Part shown: positions 21,040 to 28,459 of the stretch, in pieces
How positions within the stretch are numbered: the first letter of the stretch is position 1
Layout: each line of letters begins with the position of its first letter
Assembly (NCBI GenBank): GCA_013822765.1
Contig: PNKY01000002.1
Span: forward strand, 620,001-684,000
Direction of reading: 5' to 3'
DNA length: 64,000 nucleotides
DNA from: Rhodospirillum sp.
GTDB lineage: Bacteria > Pseudomonadota > Alphaproteobacteria > Dongiales > Dongiaceae
Made by a program: the position numbers and the translations under genes
The notes under the pieces: model-generated
Told to the model about the DNA's origin: nothing
The model's input: only the letters and a program-made list of their open reading frames with translations
Databases searched by the model: none

Positions 21040-21806
21040 TCCAGGATCGCCCAGGCGGGCGCATGATCGCTGGCGCTTTCCCAACCCCGGACGTCCCGGT
21101 CCACGCCCGCGTCGCTCAAGCGCGGCGTGATGGTGGGGCTGAGCAGGATGTGGTCGAGACGCAGCCCGGCATCGCGCGGCCAACGATTCCGCTTATAGTC
21201 CCAGAACGTATAGATCTTCTCGCCAGGATGCAGGGTGCGCAGGGAGTCGGTCCAGCCCTGCTTCAGCAGGCGCTGGAACGCCGCGCGGCTTTCGGGCTGC
21301 AGCAGCGCGTCGTCGTCCCACGACTTGGTCGGATAGATGTCCAGATCGGTCGGCACCACGTTGTAGTCGCCGGCCAGGATCACCGGCTGCTTGCTGCGTT
21401 TGAGCGAGGCCGCGTGCTTGATGAGGCGATCGAACCAGGCGAGCTTGTACTTGAACTTCGGGCCGGGCGGCGGATTGCCGTTGGGCAGATAGATCGACGC
21501 CACCAGGATGCCCTTGACCGCCGCCTCGATATAGCGGCTCTGCCGGTCGTTTGGGTCGCCTGGCAGCTCCGTGCGGGTCAGCACCGGCCGCGCACCGCGC
21601 GCCAGGATGGCGACACCGTTCCACGTCTTCTCGCCGCGATGCACGGAGAAGAAACCGGCGTCTTCGATCGCCGAGGCCGGGAACGCCTCCTGCGCGGCCT
21701 TCAGTTCCTGCAGGCATACGATGTCTGGCTTCGCCCGCTTCAGCCACGCGAGCAGTACGGGCAAGCGCCGTTGGACGTTGTTGATGTTGAAGGTGGCGAT
21801 CTTCAA
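21036..21806 (-). CDS. xthA: Exodeoxyribonuclease III (AP endonuclease)
   Basis: The 256-residue enzyme of the EEP superfamily cleaves at abasic sites and removes 3'-blocking groups in base excision repair. Seen in order: MKIATFNINNVQRRLP, the metal-binding LQELKA (Glu), the catalytic GDYNVVPTDLDIYP (Asp-Asn), the WDYKRNRWPRDAGLRLDHIL substrate loop and the terminal SDHAP His-Asp pair. All catalytic residues are intact. The canonical N-terminus requires a TTG start at 21806 with no clear ribosome-binding site, consistent with translation coupled to the ligase-domain gene ending five bases upstream. Confidence 0.95.
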   Translation of the reverse strand: MKIATFNINNVQRRLPVLLAWLKRAKPDIVCLQELKAAQEAFPASAIEDAGFFSVHRGEKTWNGVAILARGARPVLTRTELPGDPNDRQSRYIEAAVKGILVASIYLPNGNPPPGPKFKYKLAWFDRLIKHAASLKRSKQPVILAGDYNVVPTDLDIYPTKSWDDDALLQPESRAAFQRLLKQGWTDSLRTLHPGEKIYTFWDYKRNRWPRDAGLRLDHILLSPTITPRLSDAGVDRDVRGWESASDHAPAWAILD

Positions 21807-21811
21807 GGCGG

Positions 21812-22225
21812 CTATTCTGGTGGGGCGATCCAGTTGGCGTGGCGGAAGGACGGACGGTCGGTGACAGCCTTCAGCGCAGCTTTGCCCACCGTTCCATCCT
21901 TTGTCCAGCCGTCGAATTCGATCTCGGCCACCAGGTCCGGGCTGATCCAGTGATGGCGATGACCCGGATGCTCCGGTGGTTGCTTGACGAACGGACTGGT
22001 CTCGACCTCGCTTTCGCGCAGCCGCGGTTCCAGCAGAGTCATCGCGAGGCCGTCCGGGTCGGTCTTCACCTCGCCGATGTAGCTGAGCTTGCGCCGGCGG
22101 CCCTGCCGCACGCCGAGCAGGAGGCTGATGAAGTCGCCGCGCCGCTGCGACCAGCCGCCGACGAAGGCATGCTGGACTCCTTGCGGACGACGCGCTGTCG
22201 TGCGGGATGATCCTGCTTTCGGCAT
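21812..22225 (-). CDS. Stand-alone ATP-dependent DNA ligase C-terminal (OB-fold) domain
   Basis: The product (137 residues from the ATG at 22225; a TTG at 22246 is possible) matches only the C-terminal OB-fold of LigD/LigC-type ATP-dependent ligases. It runs FVGGW near the start, GDFISLLLGVRQGRR, then YIGEV, SPFV, HWISPDLVAEIEF, WTKDGTV. No nucleotidyltransferase domain, Lys-xx-Asp-Gly adenylation motif, primase or phosphoesterase domain is nearby. It may bind DNA or a ligase partner, or be a remnant. It lies between a small gene (upstream, overlapping or nearly so) and xthA, so a repair-linked operon is likely. Confidence 0.75.
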   Translation of the reverse strand: MPKAGSSRTTARRPQGVQHAFVGGWSQRRGDFISLLLGVRQGRRRKLSYIGEVKTDPDGLAMTLLEPRLRESEVETSPFVKQPPEHPGHRHHWISPDLVAEIEFDGWTKDGTVGKAALKAVTDRPSFRHANWIAPPE

Positions 22226-22242
22226 GTCGGCGTGCGGATCGT

Positions 22243-22638
22243 TCAATGCTGCGTCATGCCGACGGAGTGTCCGGTCATCGTGCTATCCAAGGTATCGATG
22301 ACGTTCACGCAATCGTGCAAGGCGGCAATGCTCTCGGTCGGGATCGCGACGAACAAGCGCAACCCCTCGTCGAGCAGGAGCTCGAGCCCGAAGCTGCCAT
22401 CCTCGAACGAGACCACGCCAACGCCTGTCAGTTGCAGCGGCTGACTGAGGAACTCGTCCGTGTCGGCGGGAAATGCGCGCGCCGCCTGCAACAGCGAGAC
22501 GATCAAGGTCCCGAGCACGCCGCGATGGAGCGCGAGATGCGTCGAGCGCTGGTCCGACGAGCAATCGACGTGCACGACGTCGTTATGCCGGTGCGGTCGA
22601 ACGCCACTGATGCCAGTGATCACAATGCGATCGGTCAT
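22243..22638 (-). CDS. Hypothetical protein, 131 residues
   Basis: The ATG at 22638 is preceded by GGAG at good spacing, which decides the start over a frame beginning at 22746. The product, beginning MTDRIVITGISGVRPHRHND, is a soluble acidic protein rich in short beta strands, with LQLTGVGVVSFEDGSFGLELLLDEG and a Cys near the end. No family is recognised. Its stop lies at the very beginning of the ligase-domain gene, so the two and xthA are probably one transcript. Confidence 0.6.
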   Translation of the reverse strand: MTDRIVITGISGVRPHRHNDVVHVDCSSDQRSTHLALHRGVLGTLIVSLLQAARAFPADTDEFLSQPLQLTGVGVVSFEDGSFGLELLLDEGLRLFVAIPTESIAALHDCVNVIDTLDSTMTGHSVGMTQH

Positions 22639-22690
22639 GTCGGTTTCTCCAGGAGTCGCCGGCAGGCGGTGCCGTCGCACGTCCAATATG

Positions 22691-22716
22691 GGAACGTTTG
22701 AGGCTCCCTCGGTGTT
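22691..22716 (+). promoter_or_regulatory. Possible EcfG-type promoter of the entericidin gene
   Basis: GGAAC (22691-22695) and GTT (22714-22716) lie 18 bases apart, 36 bases before the entericidin start. The general-stress sigma factor EcfG of alphaproteobacteria recognises GGAAC with GTT about 16-17 bases away. The spacing is slightly long, so this is only a candidate. Confidence 0.3.
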
Positions 22717-22751
22717 CCGATGATTAGGTCCCTCAATTTGGAGCACATGCC

Positions 22752-22937
22752 ATGCACGACCCTCTGATCAACCGCAGCCTTTTGTTGGCTGGCCTCATCG
22801 TCCTCGGCCCGGCGCTCTCCGCCTGCAACACCGTCGAAGGCGCCGGTGAAGACGTCGAGAGCGTGGGCGATGCGGTGAGTGAGGCCGGCGAAGAAGCCGG
22901 CGAGGAGATCGGCGAAGAAGCCGGCGAGATCGACTAG
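22752..22937 (+). CDS. Entericidin-like small lipoprotein
   Basis: This 61-residue protein has a signal peptide ending in the lipobox LSAC (Cys25), then NTVEGAGEDVESVGDAVSEAG, the typical entericidin A/B pattern, and an acidic EEAGEEIGEEAGEID tail. Entericidins are tiny envelope lipoproteins, often induced in stationary phase or stress. GGAG lies upstream of the start. A strong hairpin at 22960-22986 follows the stop. Confidence 0.85.
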   Translation: MHDPLINRSLLLAGLIVLGPALSACNTVEGAGEDVESVGDAVSEAGEEAGEEIGEEAGEID

Positions 22938-22953
22938 TTCAGCATTATCGTCA

Positions 22954-23157
22954 TTAGTGGGGCCGGCCGATCTCTTCGGCCGGCCCATCGCTTGCCGGGT
23001 CACCGCTCTCGGGCGCGCGCTTTTCGAGCTTCCTCGCACAAACGGTGTTTGTCACGGCGAGCCGAAGATAGCGGCGCTTGCGATCACGGCTTGTTGCGTG
23101 TTGAGCACGGGCCAGATACTCCCTGGCCCACCGACGGTGGATCGTTGCGGCGATCAT
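22954..23157 (-). CDS. Small basic protein, 67 residues
   Basis: AAGGAGG sits six bases before the ATG at 23157, a near-perfect Shine-Dalgarno match that makes this a credible gene despite its size. The product is helical and basic (WAREYLARAQHATSRDRKRR, then AVTNTVCARKLEKRA) and ends in an acidic tail encoded through the hairpin at 22960-22986. Similar short proteins with a Trp-Ala-Arg-Glu-Tyr opening occur as uncharacterised proteins in this class, as far as I recall. Function unknown. Confidence 0.5.
   Translation of the reverse strand: MIAATIHRRWAREYLARAQHATSRDRKRRYLRLAVTNTVCARKLEKRAPESGDPASDGPAEEIGRPH
22960..22986 (+). terminator. Hairpin downstream of the entericidin gene
   Basis: A perfect 11-pair stem, GGGCCGGCCGA (22960-22970) and TCGGCCGGCCC (22976-22986), has a TCTCT loop 22 bases after the entericidin stop. 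There is no T-tract, so termination may be Rho-assisted. The hairpin also encodes the end of the opposite-strand 67-residue protein. Confidence 0.6.
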
Positions 23158-23235
23158 GGAAATCCTCCTTGCCTTTCAATTTGAACAAGTCAGGCAAGGT
23201 GACGTTGCGGCCGAGCGCCGCTTGAATCCTCGGTG

Positions 23236-23544
23236 TCAGATCGCGGTGTCGCCCACCGTCTCCGTCAGATCGAAGATACGCCCGTCGGTTCGGTTCAGCC
23301 GAACGACGACGTTGCGGCCGGCGGCTTTGCTTTCCATTGCCAGCTTCACGGCACTGTCGATCGCGGACTTCTGACTGGGATGGGATGCCGAGTGGCGTCC
23401 GACATGCAGCACCTTCCAGTGACCGCGGTGGCGGACGACGTCATAGGTCATCGTCGGAAGTGGTTCGACGGCGGTTGCTTCGACGGCGGTTGCTTCGACG
23501 GTAATCTCCATTGCCGCGACTGCCGCCTCCGCGAGGTCATGCAT
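23236..23544 (-). CDS. DUF2188-like small protein
   Basis: The 102-residue product contains a DUF2188-type domain from about residue 32 (TYDVVRHRGHWKVLHVG, then SQKSAIDSAVKLAMES and VVVRLNRTDGRI), preceded by a low-complexity VEATAVEATAVE linker. The linker is encoded by two exact copies of a 15-base unit near 23467-23496. GGAG lies seven bases before the ATG, and its start overlaps the stop of the upstream small gene by eight bases. DUF2188 proteins are uncharacterised and often sit in stress or accessory regions. Confidence 0.65.
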   Translation of the reverse strand: MHDLAEAAVAAMEITVEATAVEATAVEPLPTMTYDVVRHRGHWKVLHVGRHSASHPSQKSAIDSAVKLAMESKAAGRNVVVRLNRTDGRIFDLTETVGDTAI

Positions 23545-23746
23545 GGACGCGCTCCTTCGGTCGGGCCTGCGCCAGCCTGGCGGCGCGCAGCCGGGTCAAC
23601 TGCGCGAGCCGTTCGGCGTGCAGTCGCTCGCGTTCGACCAGGATAGAGGCGGGTTCCGGCGCGATGCTCGATTCCGTCGTGTCAAGATGATTGGCCTCGA
23701 TGAGTTGCATCCACATGTCGCGTCCATCGGAGTCGTTTCCGTGCAT
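23537..23746 (-). CDS. Small coiled-coil-like protein, 69 residues
   Basis: From the ATG at 23746 the frame encodes a short acidic start and a helical Leu/Arg/Ala-rich end (ERERLHAERLAQLTRLRAAR) that could form a coiled coil. Its stop overlaps the DUF2188-like start (ATGCATGA), suggesting coupled translation. There is no good Shine-Dalgarno sequence, and an alternative ATG exists at 23716. The frame continues upstream through the tRNA gene, which cannot be coding. Confidence 0.35.
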   Translation of the reverse strand: MHGNDSDGRDMWMQLIEANHLDTTESSIAPEPASILVERERLHAERLAQLTRLRAARLAQARPKERVHA

Positions 23747-23916
23747 CAGGCACGTCCAAGGAATGGAACAGGAATGCAAGCGACGCGTCCCGGTTCCACG
23801 GGCACAAGTCTGCGTGAGGGGTATGCGGGCATGCTTTGGCTGGCGCCGAAGCAAGTCGGGCCACCGCGCCAGGTGCGCTCTTTTGGAAATGGGGGGTGCT
23901 ACAGATCGCCTGGAAG

Positions 23917-23992
23917 TGGTGGGCCCGGCGGGACTCGAACCCGCGACCTCTCGATTAAAAGTCGCTTGCTCTACCGACTGAGCTACGGGCCC
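23917..23992 (-). tRNA. tRNA-Lys (anticodon TTT), CCA encoded
   Basis: Read on the minus strand, the 76 bases fold as a full cloverleaf. The acceptor GGGCCCG pairs with CGGGCCC, the D-arm is GCTC...GAGC, and the anticodon stem GCGAC/GTCGA-type encloses loop CTTTTAA (anticodon TTT). The T-arm is GCGGG-TTCGAGT-CCCGC, and the 3' end is A-CCA encoded in the genome. It reads Lys AAA/AAG codons. Confidence 0.97.
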
Positions 23993-24128
23993 ACACATGG
24001 CCGCCGGCGGGTCCGCCGGTGCCGGCAAGGGCTTCCCAAAATCCAGGCCAAAAAGCAAGCGCTAATCCCGACGCCAGGCCCTTCGGGTGGCGCCAAGAGT
24101 TGGCAAAAAGCCGAGAAATTCCGCCGTG

Positions 24129-24677
24129 TTACGGGGTGAGGTCGCGCGGGGCACCCGGGGTCGTGCCGGCCAGGGGCTTCAGCGGGGCGGCCTTGACGAC
24201 GGATTGGACCGGCACAGCCGGCGGGGGCGGGGCCACTTGGGCGCGTGCTGGCGGCCGTGCGGCGGCTGTGGTGGGCTGGCAGTCGCGCTCGGCCCATTCG
24301 AACCGGTGCCAATTGTCGCGCATCACGTCGGGCCACATGCCGCTGACCCGGTGGTCGGTCCAGTAGAGATCGCCGTTCCAGAACCGCACCGTCGAGCCGC
24401 CGGCGTAGTCGGACTGCACCTCCACGAAGGCAAGTTTTTCCCCGCGGGGCGATTCGATCGTGATCTCGTGGGTCCCGGCATAGGTGTCCACGATCGGCCG
24501 GTGGTCGCGGAAACGCTCCCCCAGCTTGATGGCCAGGCACTGGGCCAGAACGTTCGGCGCCACTGGCGACTTCATGACGATATCCGGCTCCGCCACCTTC
24601 GAGGTCGGGGTGCAGGCGCCCGTCGCCAGCAGGATGGCGAGCAGGGGGGCGGCAAGAAATGCAGGGTTTCTCTTCAT
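24129..24677 (-). CDS. Putative lipoprotein with Pro/Ala-rich tail
   Basis: The 182-residue product starts MKRNPAFLAAPLLAILLATGAC, a signal peptide with lipobox TGAC, so it is probably lipid-anchored. The central region (about 30-130) is globular with paired Trp residues (FWNGDLYW, GMWPDVMRDNWHRFEW). The last 45 residues are Pro/Ala-rich and probably disordered or wall-spanning. No family is recognised. It is divergent from the glutamine amidotransferase gene across 139 bases. Confidence 0.7.
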   Translation of the reverse strand: MKRNPAFLAAPLLAILLATGACTPTSKVAEPDIVMKSPVAPNVLAQCLAIKLGERFRDHRPIVDTYAGTHEITIESPRGEKLAFVEVQSDYAGGSTVRFWNGDLYWTDHRVSGMWPDVMRDNWHRFEWAERDCQPTTAAARPPARAQVAPPPPAVPVQSVVKAAPLKPLAGTTPGAPRDLTP

Positions 24678-24816
24678 CACAAGGTTATGAAGCAAGTGAT
24701 ATGCCAGAACTGAAAGTGACCCAATTCACATTTCCCGATCGTTAATCCTTGTAAGGTCAAATGGAGATTGGTTAACACCGGCCCCGGCGTGGGCGGTGTT
24801 TCGAAGGAATGAGTCT

Positions 24817-25599
24817 ATGTGCCGGTGGCTTACCTATTGCGGCGACCCGATCTATCTCGACAAGGTCCTGTTCGAGCCGCGCAATTCCCTGATCAGCCAG
24901 AGCCTGCGCGCCCGCCACAGCCACGTGACCACCAACGGCGACGGCTTCGGCATCGGCTGGTATGGCGAACGGCCGACGCCCGGCGTCTATCGCGACATCC
25001 TGCCGGCCTGGAACGACCAGAACCTGAAGAGCTTGGCGCACCAGATCCGCTCCGGCCTGTTCCTGGCGCATGTGCGCGCCTCCACCGGCACCGCCACCTC
25101 GCGCGCCAATTGCCATCCCTTTGCGCACGGCAAATGGCTGTTCATGCATAACGGCCAGATCGGCGGCTATGAGCGCGTACGGCGCCGGCTGGAGGGGATG
25201 ATCCACGACGACTACTATTGCCATCGCGTCGGCACCACCGACAGCGAGCTCATCTTCTACATGCTGTTCAGCGAGGGGCTGGAGACCGATCCGATCGGCG
25301 CGCTGACCCGCACCATCGGCAAGATCGAGCGGCTGGCGCGCGACGCCGCGGTCAACGAGCCGTTCAAGTTCACCTCCGTGCTGAGCGACGGCAATGCCAT
25401 CTATGCCGTGCGCCATTCCACCGACGATGCCGCGCCGACCATGTTTCACCGGCAGCGCGGCGATCACGTCATGGTGATGTCCGAGCCGTTCGACGAGGAC
25501 GAGGAATGCGAAGCCTGGCGCGAAGTGCCGGCGGGCCAGATGCTGGTGATCGAAAAACGCGGCCGGCTGAACATGGCGCCGTTCGTGCCGAGCATCTAA
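24817..25599 (+). CDS. Class II glutamine amidotransferase (YafJ-like)
   Basis: The 260-residue product begins Met-Cys-Arg; Met removal exposes the catalytic N-terminal Cys of the Ntn-hydrolase glutaminase fold, which decides the ATG at 24817 (GAAGGAAT upstream). Further glutaminase features are HSHVTTNGDGFGIGWYG, the LAHVRASTGT Arg motif, NCHPFAHGKWLFMHNGQIGG and the GTTDSE stretch. There is no synthase domain, so it is a stand-alone amidohydrolase of the YafJ/DUG3/EgtC type. Substrate unknown: candidates are glutamine or a gamma-glutamyl peptide. Confidence 0.9.
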   Translation: MCRWLTYCGDPIYLDKVLFEPRNSLISQSLRARHSHVTTNGDGFGIGWYGERPTPGVYRDILPAWNDQNLKSLAHQIRSGLFLAHVRASTGTATSRANCHPFAHGKWLFMHNGQIGGYERVRRRLEGMIHDDYYCHRVGTTDSELIFYMLFSEGLETDPIGALTRTIGKIERLARDAAVNEPFKFTSVLSDGNAIYAVRHSTDDAAPTMFHRQRGDHVMVMSEPFDEDEECEAWREVPAGQMLVIEKRGRLNMAPFVPSI

Positions 25600-25766
25600 A
25601 CCGGCGCTTCCTCCGTACTCCTTCCCAAGTGACGGCCATCACAGTGTTAAGGCTGTGTGAGGAGCTTCACATCACGCCCCATTTTCGATGCCTAGGTATC
25701 GGTCAGCGGATTGAAGCCGTCGCAGGTGCACCCCATCTGCCATCCACGAGTTTGGAGGGACGGGAC

Positions 25767-25886
25767 ATGTCTACTTTTGAATCCTATCACGACGTCTTGA
25801 GTGAGAGTGGCCATCGCGGCCATGTCATCAGCAGCGGCTGGATCGTGGTGGCCGCGATCGCCGTCGCGCTGATGTTGTTCGCCTGA
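25767..25886 (+). CDS. 39-residue single-span membrane protein
   Basis: The ATG at 25767 is preceded by TTGGAGGGA at good spacing. The product has a polar N-terminal half (MSTFESYHDVLSESGHRG) and one membrane segment (about 22-39) reaching the C-terminus. It stands alone: 167 bases after the amidotransferase and convergent with the MmcQ gene. Function unknown; small single-span proteins of this type often modulate a larger membrane protein. Nothing else is visible in 25600-25766. Confidence 0.6.
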   Translation: MSTFESYHDVLSESGHRGHVISSGWIVVAAIAVALMLFA

Positions 25887-25900
25887 CGGCGAGCGCGGTT

Positions 25901-26266
25901 TCAGCTTTCGGGCAGCCCCAGTTCCTTGCGCCTCTTCTTCGAGAGGCCGAGCGCCACGATGCGGTGGGACTCCTTGAGATAGCCTTTCAGGTCTTTGTCC
26001 GAGAGACCCGGCTTCGCGTAGTTCTGGATCCATTTCATGCCGCGTGAGGCGAGATAGGGCGCCGGCCGGCAGCCGCGCTTGTCCTTCAGCATCTCGTACG
26101 CGATCGGCGAAACCTTGAAGGTGATGTGCGCCGCTTCGCCATCGTCCCAGCCGCCGATCGCGAACACCTTGCCGCCGACCTTCCACACATGCGAGCCGCC
26201 CCACTGCATCACGTAGGTCGTGGCGGGCAGCGATTTGCAGAAGGCGTTGTATTCCTTGTAGGTCAC
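25901..26266 (-). CDS. MmcQ/YjbR-family protein
   Basis: The 121-residue protein starts at a GTG two bases after the parE stop. It matches the MmcQ/YjbR fold: MQWGGSHVWKVGGKVFAIGGW, FKVSPIAYEML, then GMKWIQ and a C-terminal helical KESHRIVALGLSKKRR. YjbR resembles the DNA-binding half of some regulators, and the biochemical role is unclear. Close spacing to parE suggests one transcript and perhaps a DNA-related task. Confidence 0.88.
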   Translation of the reverse strand: MTYKEYNAFCKSLPATTYVMQWGGSHVWKVGGKVFAIGGWDDGEAAHITFKVSPIAYEMLKDKRGCRPAPYLASRGMKWIQNYAKPGLSDKDLKGYLKESHRIVALGLSKKRRKELGLPES

Positions 26267-26268
26267 GG

Positions 26269-28260
26269 TCAGACGTCCAGGTCGCGCGCGAACTGCGCAT
26301 TCTCCTGGATGAACTGGAAGCGCAGCTCCGGCTTGCGGCCCATCAGGCGTTCCACCAAGTCCGAGGTTTCGCGCGCTTCCTGGCGCTCTTCCTCGACATA
26401 GCGATGCGGCATGCGCACGAGCAGCAGAACGCGGAACTTGGGGTCCATGGTGGTCTTCTTGAGGTCGCTCGCCTCCATCTCGCCCAGGCCCTTGAAGCGG
26501 CTGATCTCCACCTTGCCGCGACCAGCGAACTCGGTCTTCAGCAGCTCCTCCTTATGGGCGTCGTCGCGCGCATAGATCTTCTTGGTGCCCTGGGTCAGTG
26601 AGTAGAGCGGCGGCTGGGCCAGGAACAGGTGGCCATTCTGGATCAGGTCCGGCATCTCGCGGAAGAAGAAGGTCATCAGGAGCGACGCGATGTGGGCGCC
26701 GTCGACGTCGGCGTCGGTCATGATGATGACCTTGTCGTAGCGCAGGCGCTCCTCGTCATAGTTGTCGCGCGTGCCGCAGCCGAGCGCCTGGATCAGGTCG
26801 ATGAGCTCCTGGTTGCCGGAGAGCTTGTCGGCGGAGGCGCTGGCGACGTTGAGGATCTTGCCGCGCAGCGGGAGGACGGCCTGGAGCTCGCGGTTGCGCG
26901 CTGACTTGGCGGAGCCGCCGGCGGAATCGCCCTCCACCAGGAAGATCTCGGTGCTGGCCTTGGCATCCTTGGTGCAGTCGGCGAGCTTGCCGGGGAGGCG
27001 CAGCTTGCGCGTGGCGGTCTTGCGCGACAGCTCCTTGTCCTGGCGCTTGCGCAGGCGTTCCTCGGCCCGCTCGATCACCCAGTCCAGCAGGTCCTTGCCG
27101 CGCGCAGGGTCGTTGGACAGCCAGTGGTCGAAGTGGTCCTTGATCGACGTCTCGACTAGGCGGGCGGCTTCGGCGCTCGCCAGCTTTTCCTTGGTCTGGC
27201 CCTGGAACTGCGGATCGCGGATGAATAGCGACAGGATCACGACCGCGCCGCCGATCACGTCCTCGGCCGTGATCTGGCCGGTCTTGCGGTTGCCGACCAG
27301 CTCACCATAGGCCCGCAGCGAGCGGCTGAGGCCGGCGCGCAGCCCTTGCTCATGGGTACCGCCCTCGGGCGTCGGGATCGTGTTGCAGTAGAAGCTGCGC
27401 AGACCCTCTTCCTCGTCGGATTCGACCGGCCAGGCGACCGCCCATTCGACCCGGCCCTGCTTGTCGGGGAATTCCGCCTGCCCGACGAAGGGGGCGGAGG
27501 TCACGGTCTGCTTGCCGTTGAGGCGCGCGGCCAGGTAGTCGCCGAGGCCGCCCGGGAAATGCAGGGTCTCCTCGGCCGGCGTCGAATCCTTGTCGCTGAT
27601 CAGCGATGGGTCGCAGGACCAGCGGATCTCGACCCCGCGGTAGAGGTAGGCCTTGGATCGGCACATGCGGTAGAGGCGGTTGGGGCGGAAGTGCGCCTGC
27701 TTGCCGAAGATCTCCGGATCGGGGTGGAACCGGACCGTGCTGCCACGCCGGTTGACGTTGCCGGCGTTCTTCAGTTTTCCCTTCGGCTTACCCTTGCTAT
27801 ATGCCTGAACATAAAGCTCTTTGCTGCGCGCGATCTCGACCACGAAATCGTCGCTGAGCGCATTTACGACCGACATGCCGACGCCGTGCAACCCGCCGGA
27901 GGTTTCATAGACCTGCCCGCTGAACTTGCCGCCGGAATGGAGCGTGGTGAGCAGGACTTCCACGGCCGGCTTGTTGCCGTATTTGGGCATCGGGTCGATC
28001 GGGATGCCGCGGCCGTTGTCGCGCACCGTGACGTAGCCGCCGACGCCGAGTTCGACCTCGATCCGGCTGGCATGGCCGGCGACCGCCTCGTCCATCGAGT
28101 TGTCGAGGATCTCGGCGACCAGGTGATGCAGGGCATGCTCGTCGGTCCCGCCAATATACATGCCGGGACGCCGCCGGACGGGCTCAAGCCCCTCCAGGAC
28201 CTCGATATCCTTGGCTGTGTATTCGCCGCCCTTCTTGCCGCTGCCGAAAAGGTCGTTCAT
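26269..28260 (-). CDS. parE: DNA topoisomerase IV subunit B
   Basis: ParE supplies the ATPase of topoisomerase IV, which unlinks replicated chromosomes. The 663 residues lack the long insert of Gram-negative GyrB, which argues for ParE. Seen in order: GHKL ATPase motifs EILDNSMDEAVAGHA, VRDNGRGIP and GGLHGVGMSVVNALS; the transducer domain; the TOPRIM motifs FLVEGDSAGG and MTDADVDGAHI; and the C-terminal GLGEM stretch. The ATG at 28260 (MNDLFGSG) is chosen over a longer frame from 28341. parC is not in the window. The MmcQ/YjbR gene follows by two bases. Confidence 0.96.
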   Translation of the reverse strand: MNDLFGSGKKGGEYTAKDIEVLEGLEPVRRRPGMYIGGTDEHALHHLVAEILDNSMDEAVAGHASRIEVELGVGGYVTVRDNGRGIPIDPMPKYGNKPAVEVLLTTLHSGGKFSGQVYETSGGLHGVGMSVVNALSDDFVVEIARSKELYVQAYSKGKPKGKLKNAGNVNRRGSTVRFHPDPEIFGKQAHFRPNRLYRMCRSKAYLYRGVEIRWSCDPSLISDKDSTPAEETLHFPGGLGDYLAARLNGKQTVTSAPFVGQAEFPDKQGRVEWAVAWPVESDEEEGLRSFYCNTIPTPEGGTHEQGLRAGLSRSLRAYGELVGNRKTGQITAEDVIGGAVVILSLFIRDPQFQGQTKEKLASAEAARLVETSIKDHFDHWLSNDPARGKDLLDWVIERAEERLRKRQDKELSRKTATRKLRLPGKLADCTKDAKASTEIFLVEGDSAGGSAKSARNRELQAVLPLRGKILNVASASADKLSGNQELIDLIQALGCGTRDNYDEERLRYDKVIIMTDADVDGAHIASLLMTFFFREMPDLIQNGHLFLAQPPLYSLTQGTKKIYARDDAHKEELLKTEFAGRGKVEISRFKGLGEMEASDLKKTTMDPKFRVLLLVRMPHRYVEEERQEARETSDLVERLMGRKPELRFQFIQENAQFARDLDV

Positions 28261-28459
28261 GGCCGGGATCGCGACTCGCTTGCTGACTATGGGGTGCGGG
28301 CAAAGACATAAGGCCGGGCGCGGCCCGCCCGCAAGGCCCAAGAAGTGGGCAATCTTCCATATATTTCAATAGGCAAGCGCCCGGTCCGCGGCGTCAGCGG
28401 GATTGCGCCGCCCGGCGGCGTCCGATAAATACATCGCACCCGACCGCACCCAGGCAAAG

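Noticed and set aside
23747..24058. Open minus-strand frame continuing through tRNA-Lys
   Set aside because: The translated segment is simply the tRNA gene sequence; a protein cannot be encoded through it sensibly.
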